57,589 nucleotides of DNA. Origin: an uncultured Clostridia bacterium (GTDB lineage: Bacteria > Bacillota > Clostridia > Lachnospirales > CAG-274). Every line of letters begins with the position of its first letter. The first letter of the stretch is position 1. Below are positions 18,145 to 27,057 of the stretch, piece after piece. Where the stretch lies: positions 1 to 57,589 of the forward strand of contig CANQXR010000013.1 of NCBI GenBank assembly GCA_947627855.1. Direction: 5' to 3'. The notes under the pieces are model-generated. The model had not been told where the DNA came from. It did not search any database and was given only the letters and a program-made list of their open reading frames with translations. The translations under genes were made by a program, and so were the position numbers.

Positions 18145-20001
18145 TCAGCCCTCCTCTTTTCTGTTGAAAAAAGCGTAGACGGCTTCGGCTGCAGGTCTGT
18201 CCATTCCTTCGACCGCCGCAAGCTCCTCGGGGCTTGCCTTTTTTATGCCCTCTATATCGCCGAAATGCTTTATAAGCCTTTTGCGCCTTACCTCGCCTAT
18301 TCCCTTTATATCCTCAAGCACTGACCTGAATTCTCTGTTTTCCCTTCTTCTGCGGTGAAATTCGATTGCAAAGCGGTGAACCTCGTCCTGTATTCTCGTT
18401 ACCAGTCTGAAGCCCTCGGAGTTCGGCGAAAGAAGTATATCTCTGCCCTTATATATAAGCCCCCTCGTGCGGTGGCGGTCGTCCTTTACCATTCCGCACA
18501 CGGGAATGCTCATACCAAGCTTTTCAAGGGCATTTTCCACGGTATGGACGTGTCCCTTTCCGCCGTCTATAAAAAGAACATCGGGCAGCACGCTGAATTT
18601 CGGCTTTTCGCCGCCCTCCTCCTTTTCCTTTTTATAGCGCATAAACCGCCTTGTTATGACCTCCTCCATGCTTGCGTAATCGTTTGGTCCGTATACCGAT
18701 TTTATCTTGAACTTCCGGTAGTCGCTTTTTTTTGGCTTGCCCCTTTCAAACACGACCATAGAGCCGACAGACTCGAAGCCCTGTGTATTGGATATATCGT
18801 AGGATTCTATTCTGTTGAGGTCGAAATCCGCCCCCAGCGCCTCCTTTATTTCCTCAAGAGCACCCAGTGTTCGGTTATGCTCTCTTTTTATATCCTCCCC
18901 GAATTTGTCAAGTATAAGCGCCGCATTTTTATCCGCAAGCTCGCACAGCTTGTGTTTTTCTCCCTTTTTCGGTGTAACTATACTCACCTTCTGCCCCTTT
19001 ACGGAGGAAAGCCACTGTTCTATGACCTCTCTGTCCTCTATTGCCGTTCCCGTTACAATTTCCTTGGGTATAAAGGGTGTTCCTCCGTAAAACTGCTTTA
19101 TAAAGGTTTCCGCAGTATTTTCTCTTTCAGCCCCATCGGGATAGCTCAGCATAAAATGCTCTCTGCCCACAAGCTTTCCTCCCCTTATGAAAAAAACCTG
19201 TACAACGGCATCTCCCTCAGCCCGTGCAAGCCCCAGCACATCTCTGTCACAGTCCGACATACCCTCAACGATCTGCTTTTCTCCCAGTCGCTTTATGGCG
19301 TTTATGCTGTCCCTCAGCTTGGCGGCTTTTTCATATTCCATTTCTCCGGAGGCTTTCATCATATCCTCGCTCAGACGCTCCAATATCCTGTCCTGTCTGC
19401 CGCTGAGAAAATCCTCTACGGCATCGGTGTGCTTTTTGTATTCCTCCTCGCTCACCTTACCCGTACAGGGAGCCATACATCTTCCTATATGATAGTTAAG
19501 GCAGGGTCTTTCCTTTCCTATATCCCCCGGAAACTTCTTTCTGCATCTTCTCAGCTGCCACACGTTGTTTATTATATCCAGATTTTCCTTAACCATGGCA
19601 GAGTTGGTAAAAGGACCGAAATATTTCGCCTTGTCCTTTCCTCTCTGTCTTGTCATAATAACCCTCGGAAACATTTCGTTTGTCGTAAGCTTTATATAAG
19701 GATAGGTTTTGTCATCTGTCAGCATTATATTATATTTGGGGCTGTATTTTTTGATAAGGTTGTTTTCGAGTATGAGAGCTTCTACCTCGCTGTCGGTTAT
19801 TATATATTCAAAATCCTCAATATGGCTCACCATGGAAGTTACCTTTGCGCTCTTGCCGCCGGAATTCTGAAAATACTGCCGTACACGGTTTTTAAGAACC
19901 TTCGCCTTGCCCACATATATTACGCTGTCGTTTTTATCCTTCATTATATAAACTCCCGGCTTATCCGGAAGCTCTTTAAGCTTTTTTTCAATATCTGCCA
20001 T
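18145..20001 (-). CDS. uvrC: UvrABC system protein C
   Basis: 618 residues. Makes both incisions in nucleotide excision repair. The GIY-YIG domain opens with PGVYIMKDKNDSVIYVGKA, the UVR motif is near residues 200-235, the RNase H-like second nuclease shows YDISNTQG and LFIDGGKGH, and helix-hairpin-helix repeats close the protein (IKGIGEVRRKRLIKHFG). Full length. It is divergent from spoVB. Confidence 0.97.
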   Translation of the reverse strand: MADIEKKLKELPDKPGVYIMKDKNDSVIYVGKAKVLKNRVRQYFQNSGGKSAKVTSMVSHIEDFEYIITDSEVEALILENNLIKKYSPKYNIMLTDDKTYPYIKLTTNEMFPRVIMTRQRGKDKAKYFGPFTNSAMVKENLDIINNVWQLRRCRKKFPGDIGKERPCLNYHIGRCMAPCTGKVSEEEYKKHTDAVEDFLSGRQDRILERLSEDMMKASGEMEYEKAAKLRDSINAIKRLGEKQIVEGMSDCDRDVLGLARAEGDAVVQVFFIRGGKLVGREHFMLSYPDGAERENTAETFIKQFYGGTPFIPKEIVTGTAIEDREVIEQWLSSVKGQKVSIVTPKKGEKHKLCELADKNAALILDKFGEDIKREHNRTLGALEEIKEALGADFDLNRIESYDISNTQGFESVGSMVVFERGKPKKSDYRKFKIKSVYGPNDYASMEEVITRRFMRYKKEKEEGGEKPKFSVLPDVLFIDGGKGHVHTVENALEKLGMSIPVCGMVKDDRHRTRGLIYKGRDILLSPNSEGFRLVTRIQDEVHRFAIEFHRRRRENREFRSVLEDIKGIGEVRRKRLIKHFGDIEGIKKASPEELAAVEGMDRPAAEAVYAFFNRKEEG

Positions 20002-20113
20002 ATTCCGAAGCCCCCTATAATGCTTTCATATTCATATTATAACACAAAAAACGTAATTATTAAAGAACAGACAACATAAATTATTATAAATGTGAACAGG
20101 CAGCGGTGATGCA

Positions 20114-21637
20114 ATGGAAAAGGAAAGAATAATAAAGGGAGCCTTCATACTTACCGGCGCAAATGTAATCACAAGAATACTCGGCTTTTTTTACAGGGTA
20201 TATATGGCGGACACCATAGGCGCAGAGGGCATGGGGCTTTATCAGCTTATAATGCCTGTGTATATGCTTGTATGGAGCATTACCTCATCGGGCTTTTCAA
20301 CAGCCGTTTCAAAGCTTACGGCGGCGGAAAATGCGGTGGGACGCAGCCCTCGTCCCATACTTTTCTCCTCCGCGGCAATATCGGTTTCACTCAGCGTACT
20401 TATAGGCGTGACAATGCACAGAAACGCAGACGCTGCCGCCCTTTATTTTCTGAATGATGCAAGGTGCGCCCTTTCCCTGCGGCTGATAAGCTTTTGCTTT
20501 CCCTTTATGGCTCTCGGCTCCTGCATAAGAGGTTATTTTTTCGGTATGCAGCATTCTCTGCCCCCTGCCGTAAGTCAGGTGGCGGAACAGATAACCAGAA
20601 TGGCTGTCATATTCGCCATAGGCTCTCTGCTTATACCACGGGGCATAGAATATGCCTGCGCAGCAGCTGTCGTGGGTATGTGCGCAGGCGAAATAGTTTC
20701 GTGTATATATGTTGTGCTTTGCTGTTTTGGGGTCAGGAAAAAAAGGGCGGCGGCAAAAGCCCTGTCCTGCAAAGCCGCCTGCAAGGCTATACTTGCCATG
20801 GCTGTTCCCCTTACAATGAGCCGCCTTATATCATCTCTTTTTTCAACTCTCGAAAACATACTTATGCCCTCAAGGCTTATACTTTCCGGTCTTGACAAAA
20901 CCGCCGCCGTAAGCGAATTCGGCAGACTTACGGGTATGGCTATGCCCTTGCTTATGTTTCCGTCGTCATTCCTGACGGCTGTTTCCATAACAATAGTGCC
21001 TGCCATATCGGAGGCCTGTGAAAAGCACAGCCGCCGGGGACTTAAAAGCACGGCGGAAAAATCAATGCTTTTCGCCGCAGTGACCGGCTTCGGGGCGTCC
21101 GCCCTCTTTATAGCCCTCCCCCACGAAATAAGCGCCCTTGTTTACGGCGATTCCTCCGTGGGCGATATATTGTTTATGCTTGGCTTTCTCTGTCCGTTTA
21201 TGTATCTGAATGTAATACTTACAGGAATACTGAACGGACTCGGAGAGCAGAACGCCATTTTCGCAAACGGTCTTGCCGGCTCGCTGATATGCCTTATGTT
21301 TGTGCTTTTCGCCGTACCCCGTCTGGGAGTTTACGGCAGCATACTGGGCAGTCTTGTTTCAATGGCAATAACCGCCTCCCTGAACGTGTACAGAGTCGGC
21401 AAAAATACGGAATTCTCCATAAACGGCTGCGACATACTTATAAAGCCGCTGCTTTGCGCCCTGTTCTGCATATTGTCCGTAAGCTGCATAAAGTCCCTTG
21501 TTGCTCCGCTTATATGCCCAAACGCCGCCACTCTGCTATTGGCGATTGCAGAATGCCTTATATTCTGTCTGCTTCTGCTCGCAACAGGGGCGGTAAGCAT
21601 TGCGGACGTCAGAAGTCTTTTGCTGCCCCGAAGATAA
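20114..21637 (+). CDS. spoVB: SpoVB-like MATE/flippase membrane protein
   Basis: 507 residues with about 14 membrane spans. Similar to stage V sporulation protein B and other MurJ/MATE flippases (GAFILTGANVITRILGFFYRV near the N-terminus, GAEGMGLYQLIMPVYML after it). SpoVB is thought to move lipid II for spore cortex synthesis; closely related paralogues move other lipid-linked sugars, so the exact role is inferred. The ribosome site is weak (GGTGAT). Confidence 0.85.
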   Translation: MEKERIIKGAFILTGANVITRILGFFYRVYMADTIGAEGMGLYQLIMPVYMLVWSITSSGFSTAVSKLTAAENAVGRSPRPILFSSAAISVSLSVLIGVTMHRNADAAALYFLNDARCALSLRLISFCFPFMALGSCIRGYFFGMQHSLPPAVSQVAEQITRMAVIFAIGSLLIPRGIEYACAAAVVGMCAGEIVSCIYVVLCCFGVRKKRAAAKALSCKAACKAILAMAVPLTMSRLISSLFSTLENILMPSRLILSGLDKTAAVSEFGRLTGMAMPLLMFPSSFLTAVSITIVPAISEACEKHSRRGLKSTAEKSMLFAAVTGFGASALFIALPHEISALVYGDSSVGDILFMLGFLCPFMYLNVILTGILNGLGEQNAIFANGLAGSLICLMFVLFAVPRLGVYGSILGSLVSMAITASLNVYRVGKNTEFSINGCDILIKPLLCALFCILSVSCIKSLVAPLICPNAATLLLAIAECLIFCLLLLATGAVSIADVRSLLLPRR

Positions 21638-21638
21638 A

Positions 21639-21908
21639 TCAGTATTTTATAGCCGCAAAGAATTCCTCATAGACATCTCCCCAGCCGTCAAGAGGTCCGT
21701 CTGCTCCTCCGTTGCAGCTTTTGAGGAGGTTTCCTCTTGTGGAATCCTCGAATGAAAGAAGGTCGCCGAGAGTAAGGGGAAAACCGAGCCTTGTGGCTGT
21801 TTCGCAGAAGGCCGCCGCCGGATCCTCCGCTTCTCTCGTTTCAAGCATTGCCGCCTTTATGCTTTCGTCCCTTCTTGCGGCTATGGTAAGTCTTGTCATA
21901 ATATCCAT
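21639..21908 (-). CDS. Small protein, possibly Nif11-like
   Basis: 89 residues from ATG 21908 (AAGGGGG at 8 nt). The central stretch DPAAAFCETATRLGFPLTLGDLLSF recalls the helix-turn-helix part of Nif11-type leader peptides. The C-terminus has a Cys-Asn-Gly-Gly segment and then an acidic aromatic tail (GWGDVYEEFFAAIKY). No peptide-modifying enzyme or exporter lies nearby, so a RiPP precursor role is not supported by context. It is convergent with spoVB, 1 nt from its stop. Confidence 0.6.
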   Translation of the reverse strand: MDIMTRLTIAARRDESIKAAMLETREAEDPAAAFCETATRLGFPLTLGDLLSFEDSTRGNLLKSCNGGADGPLDGWGDVYEEFFAAIKY

Positions 21909-21929
21909 ATATATACCCCCTTTTAATAT

Positions 21930-21953
21930 AAAAAGGGCAGCCACTGTAAGACT
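21930..21953 (-). terminator. Terminator between the two small genes
   Basis: On the minus strand GGGCAG and CTGCCC pair around a short loop and are followed by TTTTT, downstream of the 66-residue gene. Confidence 0.7.
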
Positions 21954-22021
21954 GCCCTGTCACCTACATTATAAACCATATGGGATATTCTTTCAAGCAT
22001 TTTTTTCGTCCGTGAGCATAA

Positions 22022-22222
22022 TCAGTAAATCGTTTTTACGCTGCTTCTGTCTATGCCGTATTTCTTGCAGAATTTCACTATATCCTCCTCGCTGCGCACG
22101 ACCTCGCCGTTCATAAAATGCCCGTTCTCCCTGAATCCTATTACCTTCTCACCGTTGCATATGCTCGCCCTTATGACAGGCTCTCCCGCCGGCGCCTGCT
22201 CCCTTTGCTTTTTTGAAAACAT
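22022..22222 (-). CDS. Small protein of unknown function
   Basis: 66 residues from ATG 22222 (GGGGG about 9 nt upstream). A basic start (MFSKKQREQ) is followed by a likely beta region and a C-terminal helix with EEDIVKFCKKYGIDRSSV. No family was recognised. It is divergent from glgB and followed by a terminator; the next gene down is the 89-residue protein. Confidence 0.6.
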   Translation of the reverse strand: MFSKKQREQAPAGEPVIRASICNGEKVIGFRENGHFMNGEVVRSEEDIVKFCKKYGIDRSSVKTIY

Positions 22223-22305
22223 ATTCTTATCCCCCTTTGCGTTGTTATTTGTATATATTATACAAAAATATATAGGTTTTTTCAACCAACTTTAAGAAAA
22301 AATAT

Positions 22306-22334
22306 TTGATTTATTGGAAGTAATGATATATAAT
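22306..22334 (+). promoter_or_regulatory. Promoter of glgB
   Basis: TTGATT (22306-22311), 17-bp spacer, TATAAT (22329-22334). The transcript would have a leader of about 115 nt before the glgB start codon. Confidence 0.75.
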
Positions 22335-22456
22335 GGAATGTAGAAAGATATGTATGTATTTTACAGATACATATTTCGGTTGTTTTTTTATTTTACCCGA
22401 AAAAAATCTGTTTTGGGGCAAATACTATAAGTACATCTGAAAAGGAGATGAGCGAA

Positions 22457-24676
22457 ATGATTACAACAGCTAATTTTATTGAACTTCAGAAGGTAGTGTC
22501 GGCTGACTGCGGCGACCCTCATCATATATTGGGACTGCATGAAATTACCAAGGACGGCAAAGCGGCTCTTGCGGCAAGAGTGCTGAACCCGCAGGCAAAG
22601 GCTGTTACGCTTGTGGACGTAAAGAAGGGAAATGAATATCCTCTTGAAAGAATTCACGCCGACGGCTTTTTTGAGGGAATAATAAAGGGCAGGAAAAAAT
22701 GGTTCTTCTATAAGCTCAGAATAGAAAATCATGACGGCACAGTGTGGGAAACATATGACCCCTATTCATTTGAACCTCAGATCTCCGAATATGATACCTT
22801 CCTTTTTGCACAGGGCAACCATTATGAAATCTATAAAAAGCTGGGTGCAAACTTTGCCGTTGTAAACGGTGTTGAGGGTGTTGTTTTCGGCGTATGGGCG
22901 CCCAATGCAAAGCGAGTTTCGGTAATAGGCGACTTCAACGACTGGGACGCAAGACGTCATCAGATGAGAGAGCTTTATTCCGGCGGAATATGGGAAATAT
23001 TCATTCCCGGTCTTAAGAATTTCGACCGCTATAAGTATGAAATCAAAACTCCCGAGGGAACAACCATCCAGAAGCAGGATCCTTACGGTGTAATGTGCGA
23101 ATTAAGACCGAGCACCTCCTCTCTCGTATACAATATATACGATTATGAATGGCAGGACGGCGAATATATGAAAAACATAAGGACTGCCGAAAAGTATAAC
23201 CGCCCCATGAATATATATGAAGTCCATCTCGGCTCATGGAAGCGCCCGGAGGACGACCCCGAACGTTTCTTAAGCTATACGGAGCTTAAGGATATGCTCA
23301 TTCCCTATGTTGTTGAAATGGGCTATACCCACATTGAGCTTCTTCCCATAGAGGAACACCCCTTTGACGGAAGCTGGGGCTATCAGGTGACAGGCTATTT
23401 TGCCCCCACAAGCCGTTACGGAACTCCCGTTGAATTTATGGAATTCGTAGATGCGGCACACAGAGCCGGCATAGGCGTTATACTTGACTGGGTTCCGGCG
23501 CACTTCCCCAAGGACGCCCACGGACTTGCAAGGTTTGACGGCTCCTGTCTTTACGAACACGCAAATCCCATGCAGGGAGAACACCCCGAATGGGGCACTC
23601 TCATATTCAATTACGGAAGATGTGAGGTCAAAAACTTCCTTATTTCAAACGCCATCTATTGGGTAGAAAACTATCATATAGACGGACTGAGAGTAGATGC
23701 CGTTTCTTCCATGCTCTATCTTGACTACGCCAAAAAAGAGGGACAGTGGGTTCCCAATAAATACGGCGGAAGAGAAAACCTTGACGCCATAGAGTTCATA
23801 AAGCATATGAATTCCGTTATAGAGGGCGCACACCCCAACGTATATATGATAGCCGAAGAATCCACTTCATATGAGGGCATAACAAGAGACCTGAATGACG
23901 GCGGTCTTGGCTTCTCCCTCAAGTGGAACATGGGCTGGATGAACGACTTCCTTGACTATATCAAGAAAGAACCTATTTACAGACGCTATCATCACAACAA
24001 TCTCACCTTCGGTATGATGTACGCTTATTCCGAAAGGTTTGTGCTTGTTCTTTCCCACGATGAGGTAGTACACGGCAAGCAGTCCATGCTTGACAAACAG
24101 CCCGGCGACCTTTGGCAGAAATTTGCGGGACTCAGGGTATCCCTTGGCTATCAGACAAGCTTCCCGGGTAAAAATCTCCTGTTTATGGGCGGAGAATTCG
24201 GGCAGTTTATAGAGTGGAACGAAAAACGTCCCCTTGACTGGTTCCTCCTTGAATATGACCATCATAAAACAATGCTCAGATTCACCAAAGACCTCAACAA
24301 TCTCTATCTTAACGAGCCTGCCCTCTGGGCAAAGGACTTCTCCTGGGAGGGCTTTGAGTGGATCGACGCAAACGACTGCACAAGAAGCATATATTCCTTC
24401 CTCAGAAAAGGCAACAGCAAGGAAGAAAATCTTCTCATTGTCTGCAATTTCACACCAAGCACATACCCCGACTATAAGACGGCGGTTCCCTTTGCCGCAA
24501 AGTGGAAGGAAATTCTCAACAGCGACAATCTGTGTTATGGCGGCAGCGGCGTTATAAATCCTGAGCCTATAAGCTCTGTGCCCGATGATATCCTCGGAAA
24601 GCAGAACTCCATAGCCTTCAGGCTTGCTCCTCTCGCAGTCCATATATTCAAGCCTGTGGAAATACCGGAGGACTGA
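22457..24676 (+). CDS. glgB: 1,4-alpha-glucan (glycogen) branching enzyme
   Basis: 739 residues. Forms alpha-1,6 branches in glycogen. An N-terminal domain and CBM48 (VVFGVWAPNAKRVSVIGDFN) precede the GH13 barrel with VILDWVPAHF, the nucleophile Asp in DGLRVDAVSSMLYLDY, the acid Glu in YMIAEEST, and VLSHDEVVHGK. The C-terminal beta domain ends the protein. I start at the second in-frame ATG because AAGGAG is 8 nt upstream; the first ATG overlaps that site. No other glg genes are adjacent. Confidence 0.96.
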   Translation: MITTANFIELQKVVSADCGDPHHILGLHEITKDGKAALAARVLNPQAKAVTLVDVKKGNEYPLERIHADGFFEGIIKGRKKWFFYKLRIENHDGTVWETYDPYSFEPQISEYDTFLFAQGNHYEIYKKLGANFAVVNGVEGVVFGVWAPNAKRVSVIGDFNDWDARRHQMRELYSGGIWEIFIPGLKNFDRYKYEIKTPEGTTIQKQDPYGVMCELRPSTSSLVYNIYDYEWQDGEYMKNIRTAEKYNRPMNIYEVHLGSWKRPEDDPERFLSYTELKDMLIPYVVEMGYTHIELLPIEEHPFDGSWGYQVTGYFAPTSRYGTPVEFMEFVDAAHRAGIGVILDWVPAHFPKDAHGLARFDGSCLYEHANPMQGEHPEWGTLIFNYGRCEVKNFLISNAIYWVENYHIDGLRVDAVSSMLYLDYAKKEGQWVPNKYGGRENLDAIEFIKHMNSVIEGAHPNVYMIAEESTSYEGITRDLNDGGLGFSLKWNMGWMNDFLDYIKKEPIYRRYHHNNLTFGMMYAYSERFVLVLSHDEVVHGKQSMLDKQPGDLWQKFAGLRVSLGYQTSFPGKNLLFMGGEFGQFIEWNEKRPLDWFLLEYDHHKTMLRFTKDLNNLYLNEPALWAKDFSWEGFEWIDANDCTRSIYSFLRKGNSKEENLLIVCNFTPSTYPDYKTAVPFAAKWKEILNSDNLCYGGSGVINPEPISSVPDDILGKQNSIAFRLAPLAVHIFKPVEIPED

Positions 24677-24691
24677 GAAAATACCGGACAA

Positions 24692-24803
24692 TAAAAATCA
24701 TTCAAGCCCCGATAACTGTGTAAATTCAGACGGTGTTTCCGACCCAAATATAAGGTCGGAAACACCCTCCGCCGCAGCGATTTCACCGCAATAATGATTT
24801 TCC
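24692..24803 (+). other. Inverted-repeat structure between glgB and rpsU
   Basis: An inner hairpin with 13-bp perfect arms GGTGTTTCCGACC / GGTCGGAAACACC lies at about 24732-24767. An outer pair, AAAATCATT and AATGATTTT, encloses it. No T-run follows the inner hairpin. The adjacent CTCCGCCGCAGC loosely recalls the palindromic family tail, so this may be a decayed member, but the match is weak. Confidence 0.45.
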
Positions 24804-24871
24804 GTTTCCTTAAATCGGTATTTTCCCAAAGACACCGTTAAAACAAAATATAAAAAAATACAAAAAAAGTG

Positions 24872-24900
24872 TTGACGATTCTGTTTTTTTTGTGTATAAT
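24872..24900 (+). promoter_or_regulatory. Promoter of rpsU
   Basis: TTGACG (24872-24877), 17-bp spacer, TATAAT (24895-24900): close to the vegetative consensus. Confidence 0.85.
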
Positions 24901-24907
24901 TTTGTAG

Positions 24908-24981
24908 TGTATGCTATATACAGCAAGGAGCCTACAAGCTTTTGTTCTGTAAGGTTGGTTTGGCTTTTGGCTCCTTTATCT
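24908..24981 (+). promoter_or_regulatory. Structured rpsU leader
   Basis: The leader of about 95 nt contains AAGGAGCC and, 40 nt later, GGCTCCTTT, which pair into a closing stem ending in a short T-run. This could be a regulatory leader sensing S21 or an attenuator (inference). Confidence 0.45.
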
Positions 24982-25003
24982 GAAACCGGAAGGAGGGAAT
25001 AGA

Positions 25004-25180
25004 ATGTCAGAAGTAAGAGTAAAAGAAAATGAATCTTTGGACAGCGCTCTTCGCCGCTTCAAAAGAAACTGCGCAAAAGCAGGTATCCTTGGAGAGGTTC
25101 GCAAAAGAGAGCATTATGACAAGCCAAGCGTAAAGCGCAAGAAAAAGTCTGAAGCAGCAAGAAAACGCAAATATAATTAA
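25004..25180 (+). CDS. rpsU: 30S ribosomal protein S21
   Basis: 58 residues ([20 protein letters not shown] at the start, ending AARKRKYN), fully matching S21 in length and basic C-terminus. S21 helps base-pairing of mRNA with 16S rRNA at initiation. AAGGAGG lies 8 nt before the ATG. The yqeY gene that often follows rpsU is not here. Confidence 0.96.
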   Translation: MSEVRVKENESLDSALRRFKRNCAKAGILGEVRKREHYDKPSVKRKKKSEAARKRKYN

Positions 25181-25219
25181 CAAGTAGTGCTGCGTGTATT
25201 ATTATAAAGGGATGATTTT

Positions 25220-25330
25220 ATGATTTGGTATGCCAATGGCAGACCCCATGATATCCCCTTCCGGAACGGCTTACCGGCAGTGTTGTCTGTCTGTTTGAAA
25301 CAGCCTATAACGCAGCTGACGGCGAAGTAA
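25220..25330 (+). CDS. Possible 36-residue peptide
   Basis: ATG 25220 follows AAGGGATGATTTT and opens a 36-codon frame (MIWYANGRPHDIPFRNGL at the start, ending TQLTAK). No similarity was recognised; it could be noncoding spacer between rpsU and its terminator. Confidence 0.2.
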   Translation: MIWYANGRPHDIPFRNGLPAVLSVCLKQPITQLTAK

Positions 25331-25368
25331 GCCAATATTAAAATAAACCTTACACAAAAAAACTGATT

Positions 25369-25404
25369 GCAATGCGGTTTGTCTGCCAGACAAGCCGCAT
25401 TTTT
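25369..25404 (+). terminator. Terminator upstream of the His-tail gene
   Basis: AATGCGGTTTGTCT pairs with AGACAAGCCGCATT (one G-U pair) and is followed by TTTTT. It ends the rpsU transcript; it lies only about 17 nt before the next start codon and could attenuate that gene. Confidence 0.75.
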
Positions 25405-25420
25405 AACAGGAGGAAAGCCT

Positions 25421-26875
25421 ATGAAAGAAAAATATATGAAAATGCTTATCAATAATATAAAGCTATACCTGAAGCTTTCTATGCATCAGCTGATAAACGA
25501 CCTGAGTGAAGAGCGTTCTCCCATACCTGTTTCCCTAGAGCTTAGCCGGCTTTTCACGGAAAGAAACAAAGCCGCCGTTCGCCTTGGCGAGTTTCTCAAG
25601 GACAGCGACTCCGACAGATTAGCCTTCTGCACCGATATAGCCGCTCTGAGGGACAGAGTGCTGAAGGAAGCCGCCTCCATATTTATGACGGTCAATTACA
25701 ACGAGTTAATAGAAAATATGCTTATGTATGAGCTTGTGTCAGGCAAATATACTGCGACAGGCTCTGAGGACGAAGCTGAAATGGCGGCGGATATGCTCCA
25801 CGATGTACTCCATACAATGGAGGGCGATAAGCTCAGCGCCTGCCTTTCAGCCCTTATGAGCAGCATTCCCTGCAGAATGACAAAGGCTATATTCGGCGAT
25901 TATGTTAAAAGAGCCGCCCGGCAGGACACAGGGGACTGCAAAACAAACGATGAGGCAATATGGTTTTACAATATGATAGGCGCCAAAACTCTGCCCTTTA
26001 AGGACGATAAAGCACGCCTTGCCTTTCCCGAAGAATTTGAAAAGCTTGACGGAATTCTGAAAAACAGCCTTTCTTCCATGAAAAACGAGGATATATCGAA
26101 GCTTGCCGATGAAACAGACCGTGACTCAAGAGAAATATATGAAATTGCCGATATAGCCTCTATGCTTTATACGGATTTCAGCTATATGATCATTCTCGCC
26201 AATTACGGCTATGACATAGATTTTCTCACAGATGACGACATTGTGCTGAAGGATCTTTTCTATGCCGCAATTGAATATGCGTCAAAGGAAAAGCCTGATG
26301 AAGCCGACAGGGATATAGCCGCCGAAATAAGCGACAGGTCGGCAGATATAACAGAAGCTCTCATGGACGAGGTACGCAGGGCTGACGACAGACTTGCAAA
26401 ATATACCGATACAATAAGAAATCTTTCTCAGGATGACGAAAGTCTGGAGCATATATACACCATATACAACCTGGTGACTTATATCTATTATTCCGAGGCG
26501 GAGAACGCAGCCATGGACTATTACAATCCTGACCGGCCGGACGAGGTATACAACTGTGACAGTACGGCTGAAAAATTCTGTGCATTTTTTGAAGAAAGCA
26601 TAAAGGAGCTTCCGGCATATAACAGAAGGCTCATAAGAAAGGAGCTTATAAGTCAGCTCAAATGCCCCTGCTCCATACATGAGGTCATTGATTATATAAG
26701 CGATGCCCTTTCATATTACAATGGCAGAACAGAGGCGAACAACATATATGACGTTGTGATAAGAATAATGGAATTAGCCGATGAGGATAATCACGACCAC
26801 CACCATCACCATCACCACCACGACCATGACCACGACCACGACCATCACGAACCGCATTTTCATAAACACCTTTAA
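25421..26875 (+). CDS. Unknown protein with metal-binding His/Asp tail
   Basis: 484 residues from ATG 25421 (GGAGG at 8 nt; the longer frame would translate the terminator). It looks almost entirely alpha-helical, acidic, without signal peptide or membrane span. The last 25 or so residues are nearly all His and Asp, including a run of eight His and alternating His-Asp, then EPHFHKHL. Such tails bind nickel, zinc or cobalt in metallochaperones, but the body matches no chaperone I recognise. The Cys pair CPC at about residue 425 could add a ligand. Expression may depend on read-through of the terminator directly upstream. Function unknown. Confidence 0.85.
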   Translation: MKEKYMKMLINNIKLYLKLSMHQLINDLSEERSPIPVSLELSRLFTERNKAAVRLGEFLKDSDSDRLAFCTDIAALRDRVLKEAASIFMTVNYNELIENMLMYELVSGKYTATGSEDEAEMAADMLHDVLHTMEGDKLSACLSALMSSIPCRMTKAIFGDYVKRAARQDTGDCKTNDEAIWFYNMIGAKTLPFKDDKARLAFPEEFEKLDGILKNSLSSMKNEDISKLADETDRDSREIYEIADIASMLYTDFSYMIILANYGYDIDFLTDDDIVLKDLFYAAIEYASKEKPDEADRDIAAEISDRSADITEALMDEVRRADDRLAKYTDTIRNLSQDDESLEHIYTIYNLVTYIYYSEAENAAMDYYNPDRPDEVYNCDSTAEKFCAFFEESIKELPAYNRRLIRKELISQLKCPCSIHEVIDYISDALSYYNGRTEANNIYDVVIRIMELADEDNHDHHHHHHHHDHDHDHDHHEPHFHKHL

Positions 26876-26936
26876 GCCCCCAAAAGCGGCTTTTTGAATC
26901 TTATTCATATTTTTTAAGGATATTGATAAAAAGTAA

Positions 26937-26973
26937 TTGATTTTGGGCTTGATTAGTTGTATAATATTTACAA
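26937..26973 (+). promoter_or_regulatory. uxaBAC promoter with overlapping operator-like palindrome
   Basis: TTGATT (26937-26942), 17-bp spacer, TATAAT (26960-26965). The inverted repeat TTGTA-N7-TACAA (26957-26973) covers the -10 box, a layout typical of repressor control; GntR-family sites often look like this. No such regulator is in the window. Confidence 0.65.
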
Positions 26974-27057
26974 GACTATATTCAACTGAAGTTGAGGAAA
27001 TGCGGAAATTTTCAGAATCCGTACTTTCCCGACAAACGGAATAATGGAGGGTTAAAT

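Noticed and set aside
18355..20079. Long plus-strand open frame opposite uvrC
   Set aside because: It is the antisense shadow of uvrC: no ribosome site, no recognisable domain, and strong family similarity lies on the minus strand.
23867..24691. Minus-strand frame of 274 codons opposite glgB
   Set aside because: Shadow of glgB; the plus strand carries all GH13 motifs in one frame.
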